Under the pieces are notes generated by a model that searched no databases, was not told the origin of the DNA, and saw only the letters and a program-made list of their open reading frames with translations. From NCBI GenBank assembly GCA_029260765.1, contig JAJDCP010000122.1:1-64000 (forward strand): DNA of 64,000 bases, read 5' to 3'. Made by a program: the position numbers and the translations under genes. Source of the stretch: Planctomycetota bacterium. GTDB lineage: Bacteria > Planctomycetota > J058 > JAJDCP01. Positions 40,086-49,285 of this stretch are shown piece after piece. Position 1 is the stretch's first letter, and each line of letters starts with the position of its first letter.

Positions 40086-41678
40086 TCAGTCGCCTGGCTG
40101 CGCATCCAGAAAGAACCCCGCCGGCGCTCCCATGAGCTGGGGATCTTGAGGCGTCCCGCTCAGACTGACCGCCACCGGCCGTACCTCCCTGCCTACATGT
40201 GCGAAGATCTCCGGAATCGTGATCGCTCCGTCCGCGTTGCCATCCTCCACGCCATGACGCGGCGAAACCAGAAAATACGTCAGCAGTCCATGACCGGGCT
40301 CCCCGTCTTCGAGATTGAGGGCCGCTTGCTGGGGTCCGGCAGCGGTCAACACACTCCAACCGCGCTCCGCCACGGCGAGCACAGCCAGGGCATCGCCGTC
40401 CATTGGCTGTGCGCGAGCTGCGCGTGTCCGGCCGCCCTGACCCCCGAAGGATGCATCCAGCACAAACAGCACCCGCTGAGAAACCACCTCCTGCATCGCG
40501 TTCGAGAGCTCGGGTAGCGACAGGCTCGCTGTGTCGACCCCTGGACCGGCCCGTGGATAGAGCAGGCCCTCCGCCACGCCCTCACGCGCGCGCTCCCCCC
40601 CGAAGCCCGAGAAATAGAAACAGAAGCGGTCCACAGCGAGGGTGCGGTCGCCCGAGAAACTCTGCAACGCTGCCAGGATTCCAGGTCTGCTCGCCTGCTC
40701 CCCCGTCAACACGACCAGATCCCGCTCGCGGACCCCGTGGCCGCGAAAAAAATCGCCTATGGCCTGCGCATCCCGCACAGCGCATGGACCACTGCCCCCC
40801 ACCACGAGGGCCAGACAGCGCGAATCCTGCTCATTTCCCTCATGGACCAGACGCGACACCGAGTCCCCCTCGAGCACGCCCGGCAGGGTCGTTTTGAGGT
40901 TCTCGACTATGGCCAACTCGAGTTTGCGCAACGCGTGCGGACCAAGCTGTTCGTAAACGCGCAGCCAGTTTTCGGCGGAGAACGACCAGGGCGTGCGCAC
41001 GAAACCGAGGATCTGCCAGCCGTGCATGAATTCGTTGAACCATTCCTCGTGCAGCGCCTCGAAATTCTGACTGTAGAGCTCTTCCCCTGAGCGGACCTCG
41101 TAGATGGTGGCCTCTGCGGTCAACGATACGTCGAAGGACTCGTCAGGGACGAACCAGGCAAAAGGCGGGAACACTCCAAAATAGTTGATCAGGTTCAGCC
41201 ACCAGATCAGACCCGCGGACCCCCGGTAACGGACCCGATGGCTCGTCAAGACGATCTCGAGCAAGAGCCGGGCGCCGGCTTCATCCGCCTGCGCCAACGG
41301 GGCGCGCATCGAGTCTCCTGGCTCGAGGCGGGTGACCCGCGGAAAGATCCGCGCCCAGGCCAGCGTGCCTGCGATCTGCCGCTCGAGATCCCGCAGGTCC
41401 GCCTCTACTGAAAACCCCGGTGCGGAGGATCCTTCGTGCATCAGCGCCGCGTCCCCGTGTACAGCGACTCCCGTAGTCTCGACCCGAACAGCGTGTAGCT
41501 CGGGCTCGAAAGCCAGGCGGATCGGCGCGATGGCAAGACCGAGGGGAACCAGCGGCTGCGGCCGGAGGTTGCGCAGGTAGGACACCCGCGGATCCTGGCT
41601 GGGGCGCAACGGTGGTGACAGTGCGCACCCCCCGAGACAGACCAGCCATAGAGCAAGCACGAAGCTTCTGGCAACCAT
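40086..41678 (-). CDS. Lipoprotein with catalytically dead caspase-like domain
   Basis: A 530-residue lipoprotein (lipobox LGGC, Cys18). Residues about 20-265 form an N-terminal periplasmic domain of unknown fold with an ESFDVSLTAEATIYEV strand pattern. Residues about 287-525 are a caspase-like (C14) fold: CLALVVGGSGPCAVRDAQAI, then FYFSGFGGE where active relatives have SGHG (His replaced by Phe359), and LFVLDASFGGQ where they have DAC (Cys replaced by Ser410). Both catalytic residues are lost, so it should be a binding or scaffold domain. The start overlaps the tandem-kinase stop by one base, with GGAGG upstream. It is the third gene of an operon with an NHL lipoprotein and a kinase-FGE. Confidence 0.85.
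   Translation of the reverse strand: MVARSFVLALWLVCLGGCALSPPLRPSQDPRVSYLRNLRPQPLVPLGLAIAPIRLAFEPELHAVRVETTGVAVHGDAALMHEGSSAPGFSVEADLRDLERQIAGTLAWARIFPRVTRLEPGDSMRAPLAQADEAGARLLLEIVLTSHRVRYRGSAGLIWWLNLINYFGVFPPFAWFVPDESFDVSLTAEATIYEVRSGEELYSQNFEALHEEWFNEFMHGWQILGFVRTPWSFSAENWLRVYEQLGPHALRKLELAIVENLKTTLPGVLEGDSVSRLVHEGNEQDSRCLALVVGGSGPCAVRDAQAIGDFFRGHGVRERDLVVLTGEQASRPGILAALQSFSGDRTLAVDRFCFYFSGFGGERAREGVAEGLLYPRAGPGVDTASLSLPELSNAMQEVVSQRVLFVLDASFGGQGGRTRAARAQPMDGDALAVLAVAERGWSVLTAAGPQQAALNLEDGEPGHGLLTYFLVSPRHGVEDGNADGAITIPEIFAHVGREVRPVAVSLSGTPQDPQLMGAPAGFFLDAQPGD
40165..40215. repeat. 51-bp repeat, copy within the pseudocaspase gene
   Basis: This coding stretch (encoding the IPEIFAHVGRE region near the C-terminus of the pseudocaspase) is closely matched over 51 bases by 48551..48601, including a 29-base identical run (TCCCTGCCTACATG through CTCCGGA). 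Confidence 0.8.
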
Positions 41679-44600
41679 CAGGATCCTCCATCGCCGAGAA
41701 CGCAGCGGAAACCGACGTCCTCACGTTTCTGCTCGGGGCGGAAATGGCTGCGTTCGGCGGCACGCAACATGCGGCCAAAACGCGCCCAATGGCTGCCGCC
41801 ACGCGCGACTCGATGGCTTGTGCCGTGCTCGGGAAGCTGCACACCGCCCGGATAGGGCTGATACCACGCAGACGTCCACTCGGCCAGATTGCCTGCCATG
41901 TCCATCACTCCCCACGGGCTCTCGTTGCGCGGATGGCTGCCGATCGGAAGAGGCTGGGCGGCATCCCAGCAGCAGCCCTCCGGCAGGAAGTCGTCTCCCC
42001 AGGGATAGCTCCAGCGTTGCGTCCCTCGGGCCGCCAGCTCCCATTCAGCTTCCCCCGGCAGGCGCTTGCCGGCCCAGCTGGCGTATGCCTGGGCGTCGAA
42101 CCAGGAGACACCGCTGACGGGCCGCCGGGGCTGGCTCGACTGCTCTGCCCAGCCGGCCGGTGTGTGGTCCCATTCGGGGGGTTCGGTGGCGTGGCAGTAG
42201 CGGTGGCGCTGCGCGCTGGCCATGCTCTCGAGATCCGTCAGGAAGGCCTGATAGAGTGCGACGCTGGTCTCATACCTGTCCACCGAGAAAGCCGCCAGGT
42301 CGACACGGAACGGAGGACGGGCAGTCGCGACGGCTGTGTCCCCGACCAGCCAGCCCAGTTGTTCAGGAACCTCGAGCATCGGCGTGCGCAACGAGCTGAA
42401 GTACTGCCACGAGCTCCGCACCGCCTCGAGCCTGGCTGCAGCGGCCGGCTCTGCAAACCGCACCCCCCGTTCGACCAACGCGATGGCAGCTGTCAGCCTG
42501 CGCTCTGCCAGCGCCCTTTCGGCTGCACTGGCCAAAGCCTCAACCTGCTCTGTGCGCCGGGTGCGCAGCGATGCGAGTTGTTGTGCGCGCACCTTCCAGA
42601 GCGTCGTGCTCACGAAACCGGCATTGAAAGCGGTAAGCTCTGCGAGCTGGCCATCGAAGTGCTCCGGGGAATCCTCGGGATAGCCGGCTGCTGTCTGTGC
42701 TGCGGCGCTCAGCCGGCTCTGCCAAACTGCCTGTGCGCTACGCTCGAACTCGGCCGAGACCTCCCGAGCCAGGCTGGCCGCCATCATTCCCGCCTCGGTG
42801 CGCCCGAAGCTCGCGTCCGCAGCGATCGCCTCCAAGGCTTCGATGTGGTGCCGGAAAGCGCCCGGCTCCAGGCGTGCACCATGCTCGCCCAGAAAGCGTG
42901 CGTAGTTTTCACGGGCCAGCTCAAACAGGCTGCGGGCCTCATTCTCTTCGGGGTTGTCGGCCAGCTTGCGCGAAGCCTCGAAATACAGGCTCGAGGCGCG
43001 CGCACACAAAGTCGGCGCTGCTGATTCTTCGGTCTTGATGAAGGTCTGTAGCGACTCGAGAGCGACATCGTAGAGGTGCAGAGAGATCTTGTCCTCGGCC
43101 CACGCGCGCAGCTGCCCGTACCTGGCCTCGAGTCCCTCGTACCGAGCCGTCGCTCGTGCCAGCTCCGGCGCGAGCGAGGCTCCTTTGTCGGCCGCAGCCG
43201 CCAGAACTTCGATGGCCTGTTCCAGTCGCCCCACCTCCAGCAGCTCGAGGCCCTGGTTGCGCAACGACGCGGCAGCCAGTTGGCGTTTCCACATCGCCAC
43301 CTCGGCCGAGAACCGCTGCAGACTGCGCAGCTGTGCCTCCTCGGCCTGCGGGTCGCTCTGCAGGCGCTCGCGGGTTGCGGCGATCAAGGCTTCGAGCTCA
43401 ACCACATCCGCCAGCTCGAAATCCCGGCTCTCGCGCGCTTCTCGAGCCCGCGCGATGCGGTCTTGCAGCTCGGCCACGCGCGACGCAGCGGAAGGCGCAG
43501 CCCGTTGGAGCGCCAGGCCGACCGAGACGGCAAGGGCCACACACACCAGGAGTACACCGGCCAGCAGTACCCGCAGCCGTGCACGCGGCGCAGGACGGAA
43601 CGGCCGTTGTCCGCGCTCGACGAGCGCGGCGAGAGTGCCTACTGCGAGCCGGCCCTGCTCAAGCTGGTCGAGGTCTGCAAGCACACTCGTCATGTCCGGA
43701 TAGCGGTCCTCCACTCTCTTGAGCAGCATGCGCTCGACGATCAAGGCCAGGGCTTTCGGGATCTCTCCGTTCCGCTTGTCGGGGCTCTGCGGGAGCACGT
43801 GCGCGTGCTGGTACAGAATGATCTCCGGCGTCTCGCCATGGAAAGGGCGCGCCCCGGTCAGCAGGAAGTAGAACGTCCCCCCCAGTGAGTACAGATCGCT
43901 ACGCGGATCGACATCTTCTCCCAGGGCCTGCTCCGGAGACATGAAGTGCGGCGATCCGAGGATCAACGCGCCGGTCAGCTGGCTCGTCTCGCGATAGAAA
44001 CGGGCGATGCCGAAGTCGGCGAGCTTGGCTTTCACGATGCGCTCGGACCCCTCGATGGCCTCGCCGACAGCCAGGATGTTCTGGGGTTTTACATCTCTGT
44101 GCACCACCCCCAACGCATGTGCGGCACGCAGGCCCTGCGCCGCTTGACGGATCACAGCGACAGCGTCCTGAGCGGGCAACGGGCCTTTCTCCTGGACCCA
44201 TTCTTCGAGGCTGCACCCGCGCACCAGCTCCATCACCAGGAAGTTGACAGTGTGTCCGCGGATGCCCGCCCGATGCCACTCGAACACCCGTACCACGAAC
44301 GGGCTGTCGATAGCCTGCGTCGCCTTCCACTCCTGATGGAACCGCAGCAACGCGTTCGGGTCGGCATCTGCGCGCGGATCGAGGAGCTTCAACGCAACCG
44401 CATCGCCGGCCGCGGATCGGGCCTGGTAGACCACCGACATCCCGCCGCGCCCTAGCTCGCGCACCACCTCGTAGCCGTCCAACACATCCCCGGGGGCCAG
44501 CTCGAACACGGGCAAGAACGGCCTTGGCGGGGTCTCGCTGGAACGGATCGCAGCGAGCGCCACGTGCGCCGCGCGCGCGCTGGCGAAGCGATCGTCGGGA

Positions 44601-45874
44601 CTCTTCGCCAGCAAGCGGCTGACAAAGCTCTCCAGCTCCACAGGAGCCCCCGGACAGTACTCGCGCAGCAGGGGCGGAGCTGCCGCGAGGTGCTGGAAGA
44701 TGATATTCTCCGCGTTGCTGCCCATGAACGGAGGGCGGCCAGCCAGTAGATGGAAGAGCATCGCCCCGAAGCTGTAGAGATCGCTGCGAGGCCCGACCTT
44801 ACGCGCGTCGCCGATCTGCTCGGGGGACATGTAGAAGGGCGTGCCGAGCAGTGCGCCGGTCAGCGTCAGGCAGACCGAGTCGCCTTCCCGACGCGCGATG
44901 CCAAAGTCTGCGATCTTCAGCCGGCCGTCGTCGCCGAGCAGAATGTTCTCCGGTTTCAAGTCCCGATGCACGACGCCCCTCTCATGGGCGGCCCGCAAGC
45001 CGAGCAGCACCCTGCGGGCGATGTCCCGCGCCGCGGGCAAGGCGAGACGCCGTTCGCGGGCTATCAAGTCGCGTAGTGTCTCCCCTTCGATCAGCTCGAA
45101 GGCCAGGTAGCTCGGCTCTTCTAGGTTGTAGTCCAGACAGTGGATGACATGCTCGTGCACGATGGCAAGCGCCGCCCTGGCTTCACGCTCAAAACGCCGC
45201 AGCATGGTGCCGCTGCGTGCGAAACCTGGCAGGATCACCTTGACCGCCGCCTGCCGATCGCCGCTCTCATGCATCGCCTTGTAGACCGCGCCCATGCCGC
45301 CACGACCGAGCAGGCGGACGACCCGCCAGGGCCCGAGCTTCTGTCCGATCAGGCGGTCGTCGACCTCCAGAGCATTCTGCACCGAGCTCGCCCCGGCCAG
45401 CAGCTCGCGCGGCGCCTGCCCGCAGGTGTCGCTCTCACCGTCGGGCAGTGCGGTCAGGCTGGTCGCCGCCAACCCCGGTCGTGTCGCAAGCAACGGGCCA
45501 TGGCAGAGCGGACAGCCCGGAAGCCGGGCCGGCGGATGGCACACGCGCGGGTCGAAGACTGCGCGGCAATCATCGACCTGGCAGACGAAACACCATCCTC
45601 CGGTGTCGGCCACGAGCTCGGCCCCAGCGGCGCTCAGCTCGGCTTCGAGCAGCGCGTGTCCCCAGAGACGCTCGAGCTGCGCGCTGCTCAGCCGGCCCTG
45701 CTCCACAAGCATCGTACAGGTGCAGCGCGCATCCTTGCCTTCGTTCTGTAGCTCTGCCCGGCCCAACTCGCTCACGCTGATGAACCCGCGCCGCACTGCC
45801 AGCTCAAGGGCACGCTGCCAACGGGAGACCACCGGGCTGTGGACGGCCTCGCCGCCGGTCTCCGCCCAGGTCAC
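41678..45874 (-). CDS. Tandem Ser/Thr kinase with transmembrane, coiled-coil and FGE-like domains
   Basis: A 1398-residue transmembrane receptor-like kinase. The N-terminal 160 residues hold a zinc-ribbon pattern (CFVC at 95-98, CPLC at 121-124). Kinase 1 (about 183-440) has LGRGGMGAVYKA, AAVKVI, HRDLKPENIL and DFGIARR. Kinase 2 (about 455-720) has LGRGGMSVVYQAR, VALKLL, HRDVKPQNIL and DFGIARF, so both look active. A membrane helix (about 765-785, VLLAGVLLVCVALAVSVGL) is followed by coiled coil (about 790-1130). An FGE-like ectodomain (about 1150-1398: PVSGVSWFDAQAYASWAGK, LPGEAEWELAARG, MAGNLAEWTSAWY) ends it. GTG at 45874 overlaps the preceding stop (GTGA). Confidence 0.92.
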   Translation of the reverse strand: MTWAETGGEAVHSPVVSRWQRALELAVRRGFISVSELGRAELQNEGKDARCTCTMLVEQGRLSSAQLERLWGHALLEAELSAAGAELVADTGGWCFVCQVDDCRAVFDPRVCHPPARLPGCPLCHGPLLATRPGLAATSLTALPDGESDTCGQAPRELLAGASSVQNALEVDDRLIGQKLGPWRVVRLLGRGGMGAVYKAMHESGDRQAAVKVILPGFARSGTMLRRFEREARAALAIVHEHVIHCLDYNLEEPSYLAFELIEGETLRDLIARERRLALPAARDIARRVLLGLRAAHERGVVHRDLKPENILLGDDGRLKIADFGIARREGDSVCLTLTGALLGTPFYMSPEQIGDARKVGPRSDLYSFGAMLFHLLAGRPPFMGSNAENIIFQHLAAAPPLLREYCPGAPVELESFVSRLLAKSPDDRFASARAAHVALAAIRSSETPPRPFLPVFELAPGDVLDGYEVVRELGRGGMSVVYQARSAAGDAVALKLLDPRADADPNALLRFHQEWKATQAIDSPFVVRVFEWHRAGIRGHTVNFLVMELVRGCSLEEWVQEKGPLPAQDAVAVIRQAAQGLRAAHALGVVHRDVKPQNILAVGEAIEGSERIVKAKLADFGIARFYRETSQLTGALILGSPHFMSPEQALGEDVDPRSDLYSLGGTFYFLLTGARPFHGETPEIILYQHAHVLPQSPDKRNGEIPKALALIVERMLLKRVEDRYPDMTSVLADLDQLEQGRLAVGTLAALVERGQRPFRPAPRARLRVLLAGVLLVCVALAVSVGLALQRAAPSAASRVAELQDRIARAREARESRDFELADVVELEALIAATRERLQSDPQAEEAQLRSLQRFSAEVAMWKRQLAAASLRNQGLELLEVGRLEQAIEVLAAAADKGASLAPELARATARYEGLEARYGQLRAWAEDKISLHLYDVALESLQTFIKTEESAAPTLCARASSLYFEASRKLADNPEENEARSLFELARENYARFLGEHGARLEPGAFRHHIEALEAIAADASFGRTEAGMMAASLAREVSAEFERSAQAVWQSRLSAAAQTAAGYPEDSPEHFDGQLAELTAFNAGFVSTTLWKVRAQQLASLRTRRTEQVEALASAAERALAERRLTAAIALVERGVRFAEPAAAARLEAVRSSWQYFSSLRTPMLEVPEQLGWLVGDTAVATARPPFRVDLAAFSVDRYETSVALYQAFLTDLESMASAQRHRYCHATEPPEWDHTPAGWAEQSSQPRRPVSGVSWFDAQAYASWAGKRLPGEAEWELAARGTQRWSYPWGDDFLPEGCCWDAAQPLPIGSHPRNESPWGVMDMAGNLAEWTSAWYQPYPGGVQLPEHGTSHRVARGGSHWARFGRMLRAAERSHFRPEQKREDVGFRCVLGDGGS

Positions 45875-48483
45875 GGGAAGAGCCGCCGGATCCGGCCCGT
45901 GGCGTCGAGCACGTACAGGCGTCCCCGCGAGTCTGCGGCGATCAGATCGGGCTCGACCCGGGCGTGGACGTTGGGGATCGCATCCCCGTTGTAGCCGGCG
46001 TCGCCGGTACCCGTAAAGGTCGAGATGATCCCGCTCGCCAGATCGACACGCCGCAGCCGATTGGCGCCGGGATCGCAGATCAGAAGCGCGCCGTCGAGCA
46101 CGAGCAGCGACTTGGGGTCGCTGAACTGCGTGTCGAGGGCGCGCAACCCGTCGCCTGCGCCGACCGGATCTGCGCTTCCCGCGATGGTGCCGATGGTCCC
46201 CGGCGCTATGCTGACGGCATCCCCACTGGGATAGAAGAGTAGCGGAGCATCGCCGGTGTTGACCACCCGTACCCCTGGAAGCCCGGCATCGATGATGTAC
46301 AGGTTCTCGGCGGCATCGAAGCCGAGCCACTGCGGATCGAGGCGCGCCGCGTCCGGCGCCCCACCGTCTCCGGACCATTCGGGCGTGCCATCGCCGGCGA
46401 GCGTCACGATGGCGCCGGGTGCGATCTCGAACCCGGCAACGGTGATCACCTCTGCCCGGGGATTGATGGCCCGCAATCGTGCGCCGCCGGACAGGTAGAT
46501 GATCCCCTGCGAGTCTAGAGTCAGATTCTCAGGGCCGACGAGCGTGGCGGAGAGCGCTGCTCCTCCGTCTCCACTGGCATGCTCCACGCCGTTGCCGGCG
46601 ATCGTCTCGACGAAGCCGGGCACTACGAGCTTGCCTGCCACCGTGATCGGCACTGCCTGCAGGTTGACGACCCGCACCCGTCCGCGGCTGCCGAAATAGA
46701 CGTTCCCGTCCTGATCAAAGGCCGCGGTATAGCCCGCCGAAGAGGCCGCGACCGCGGGTCCACCGTCGCCAGCGTAGGCACCCCCACCGCCAACGACGGT
46801 CTGGCGCGTTCGAGTCGAAGCATCGATGCGCACGAGCTGGTTGGTGGTCGCATCCATGGTCAGGACACTATCGTCGGGTCCCACAGCGACGGTGTCGTCC
46901 GCCAGTATGAAGCCTTCGATGTCGCCCGCGGCGACTGTTTCGACCTGACCGGGGGCCACGGACAAGGCGCCGAGCTGCACAGCCAGCGACGAGGTATTGA
47001 TCACCCGCACGGCCGTCGAACAGGCGACGAACAGGCAACCGTCCGCGCCCAACGCCAGGCCGCGGGGGTTGCGGAACGACGCAGACAGCACTGGACCCCC
47101 GTCTCCGGCGTTCTCTGCCAGGCCGGTGCCGGCGTAGACCTCTGTCAGCCCCGTGTCCCTGTCGACCCGCAGGATCTGGTGGTTTCCCGTAGACAGGAAG
47201 AAGCTGCCCCCGCCGGCTGCGAAGACCAGGTCGCGCTCTTCGAGCTGTAGCCTGAAGTCGGTCGCGAAATTCCCCGACGAGCCGCCCTCGGCGGCGCCGA
47301 TGATCGGACGCATTTCTCCAGGCGGAACCGTGATCGCCCGCGCACTGGCCGGATAGACCTGCCAGGGTGCCAGGCCTGGATTGAAGGCCCACACCTGCTG
47401 GGCCCCCACCACATAGATCCCGTCATTCTCAGCGTGCCGCACGCGGTGCCAGACATCGGGCTCCTCGCCCGCCGTCGGGTGGAGGCTCTCGATCGTCCCC
47501 GCCGCAATCGTCGTACCGCCGACTGTCATCTCTGAGGGCAGGCCATTGATGACGCGCAGGCGATGCTCGTCGGCGAAAAACATGTTTCCCTGCTGATCGT
47601 GGGAGAGGCCGAAGACCTGGTCTTCGATGTCCGCTTCGCCAGGCGGTCCCCCGTCGCCTGCGAACGCCTTGTTGCCCGTCCCAGCCAGCGTAGCTATGAA
47701 ACCGGTGCTCAGCGAGAGGGCGCGGATGCGGTTGGCGGTTCCGATGAAGAGCTGCCCGCCCTGGGCGAGGACGCTGGTCGGTTCGTTGAGCGAGCCCTGG
47801 GTGGCGGGGATATCGTTGTCTCCGGAGCCCCTGAACTCGTTCCCGGCAATCCTCTCGAGCCCCAATGTCGCGAGCTCCAGACGGAAGACCCGGCTGGCGA
47901 TGTCGTCCGCGATGTAGAGGGTCTGCGCTGCCTCGTCGAGCCAGAGTCCCGCGGGTTGGATCAGGACATCTCCAAACACCTCGCCGCCCGCGAAGGTCGA
48001 GATCCGCCGGTTCCGCACCACGAAGACCTCCGAGACCAACGAGGGTCCGCGGGCCCCGCGGATGTCCTGGGGAGTGACGCGTAGTCGGATCGCGGCGCGC
48101 TCGACGTCGCCGAGATCGAGGCTGGAGTTCCACGAGAAGACATGCTCGTCGCCTTCGGGCGTGGCTGATCGTGTCGCCCCTGCAACGGGAATCTCTGTTG
48201 CAGGCAGGAACTCTGCACCCTCCAGTGAGAATTCCACCGCCACGCGGCCGGAGTCGGCGTCGCTGTCGATCAAGCGAAAACGCATCCGGATGCGGTCGTT
48301 GACCTCTTCACCCTCGGCCGGCGCCACGATCGAGACCACTGGGGGACTGTTCGGTGCGCCCCCGTCTCCCCCGCTGTCGAGGGAGAGCGCCAGGCCCGCT
48401 GCGACGGGTCCGCAGCCCGATAGCATGACAAGTCCGACCAGTAGGTTGGCCGCACACAACGTTGAGGGACGCATCCGGTTCAT
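45871..48483 (-). CDS. NHL-repeat lipoprotein
   Basis: An 870-residue lipoprotein (lipobox LSGC). After an Ig-like or cadherin-type N-domain (about 50-150, PPVVSIVAPAEGEEVNDR), the rest is a series of NHL-type blades with recurring GDGG motifs and hydrophobic strands (LAGTGNKAFAGDGGP, YAGTGLAENAGDGGP, FTGTGDAGYNGD), forming one or two beta-propellers. Such propellers bind proteins or glycans. The last codons overlap the tandem kinase start by 4 bases, so it is probably the external ligand-binding component for that receptor kinase. Start at 48483 or 48474 both give the signal peptide. Confidence 0.85.
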   Translation of the reverse strand: MNRMRPSTLCAANLLVGLVMLSGCGPVAAGLALSLDSGGDGGAPNSPPVVSIVAPAEGEEVNDRIRMRFRLIDSDADSGRVAVEFSLEGAEFLPATEIPVAGATRSATPEGDEHVFSWNSSLDLGDVERAAIRLRVTPQDIRGARGPSLVSEVFVVRNRRISTFAGGEVFGDVLIQPAGLWLDEAAQTLYIADDIASRVFRLELATLGLERIAGNEFRGSGDNDIPATQGSLNEPTSVLAQGGQLFIGTANRIRALSLSTGFIATLAGTGNKAFAGDGGPPGEADIEDQVFGLSHDQQGNMFFADEHRLRVINGLPSEMTVGGTTIAAGTIESLHPTAGEEPDVWHRVRHAENDGIYVVGAQQVWAFNPGLAPWQVYPASARAITVPPGEMRPIIGAAEGGSSGNFATDFRLQLEERDLVFAAGGGSFFLSTGNHQILRVDRDTGLTEVYAGTGLAENAGDGGPVLSASFRNPRGLALGADGCLFVACSTAVRVINTSSLAVQLGALSVAPGQVETVAAGDIEGFILADDTVAVGPDDSVLTMDATTNQLVRIDASTRTRQTVVGGGGAYAGDGGPAVAASSAGYTAAFDQDGNVYFGSRGRVRVVNLQAVPITVAGKLVVPGFVETIAGNGVEHASGDGGAALSATLVGPENLTLDSQGIIYLSGGARLRAINPRAEVITVAGFEIAPGAIVTLAGDGTPEWSGDGGAPDAARLDPQWLGFDAAENLYIIDAGLPGVRVVNTGDAPLLFYPSGDAVSIAPGTIGTIAGSADPVGAGDGLRALDTQFSDPKSLLVLDGALLICDPGANRLRRVDLASGIISTFTGTGDAGYNGDAIPNVHARVEPDLIAADSRGRLYVLDATGRIRRLFP

Positions 48484-48550
48484 CTCGCAATCCAGGACCC
48501 GTCTGCAAGCTAGCTCATCAAGCTGAAGGCGGGCTGAAACCCGGCTGCCG

Positions 48551-48601
48551 CTGACCGCCATCGGCGGCGTTTCCCTGCCTACATGTGCGAAGATCTCCGG
48601 A
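48551..48601. repeat. 51-bp repeat, detached copy of pseudocaspase 3' coding sequence
   Basis: On the minus strand this reads PEIFAHVGRE, as in the pseudocaspase gene 8.4 kb away, with only a few substitutions across 51 bases. The rest of that gene is absent here, so this is a fragment of a duplicated copy lying just upstream of the NHL gene. Confidence 0.75.
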
Positions 48602-48622
48602 CCGAGTTGTTACACTGCAACT

Positions 48623-49072
48623 ATGGAACAGACCTGGCACCCGATCGACCCTCAGGAGCTGCTGGACAAGTGGCGCCTCAGCCTGCCTCCGGGTGAGGAG
48701 CTCGACACGTTGCCGTCCCATGCCTCCTACCGGCTGGTGGCGGTGATCGCGCCGGAAGCCCACGTGCTTCCCAACCCCAGAGCTTCTGACATGGGTTCGA
48801 TACGAACGGCCTGGAGGGGTTTTGGCGGCCACTATCCGTTGCGACCGTCTCCAACATTGTCAAGCACGCACGAGTCGAATCCGTCTTCTGTAGCGGCGCT
48901 CTGTGAGCGCCGGAAGGAGCTCTGGCGAAGGTTGAAGCCAGAGGCTTTGGGTTCGCCCATACAGAGCGGTGTTCTCGTCGGTCATAGCAGCCTGCGGCGT
49001 AATTCGAAGAAGGGCTTTTTGGCCCTTGGTTGGGTGGGGGTTTTACCCGCGCCCGTTCGCTGGGGGGGGTAA
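48623..49072 (+). pseudogene. Probable truncated gene fragment
   Basis: The first 52 codons from ATG 48623 look coding (MEQTWHPIDPQELLDKWRLS, then LPSHASYRLVAVIAPEAHVL), but after about 48778 composition becomes random and the frame runs on into the inverted-repeat element, ending in its interior. I read it as the 5' stub of a gene whose remainder is lost. There is no ribosome site. Function is unknown. Confidence 0.35.
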
Positions 49073-49162
49073 AACCCCCGCCCCTACCTCGGGAAAATCA
49101 GTATCTTTGCCGCAGGCTGCATAGACCGACGCTACAGGCGGTTGTCAGCAGTTCGAAGGCAT
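48957..49162. repeat. 69-bp dispersed repeat, copy 2 (interrupted by the mobile element)
   Basis: Without the insertion and one copy of its target duplication this region is 69 bases, exactly the length of 2171..2239, and matches it in CCATAC, CTCGTCGGTCATAG and ACCGACGCTACAG. Confidence 0.75.
48988..49119. mobile_element. MITE-like inverted-repeat element, 132 bp, with 5-bp target duplication
   Basis: Perfect 11-bp terminal inverted repeats (CAGCCTGCGGC at 48988-48998 and its reverse complement at 49109-49119) bound the element. CATAG occurs immediately on both sides (48983-48987 and 49120-49124), a 5-bp target duplication. An internal inverted repeat (GGGGGTTTTACCC at 49036-49048 with its complement at 49067-49079) can form a hairpin. 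There is no coding capacity, so movement would depend on a transposase elsewhere. The related 69-bp repeat at 2171..2239 preserves the empty site. Confidence 0.85.

Positions 49163-49285
<123 letters not shown>

Noticed and set aside
45875..46378. N-terminal extension of the tandem kinase
   Set aside because: These 168 codons are Arg-rich shadow of the NHL gene; the GTG at 45874 overlaps the NHL stop.
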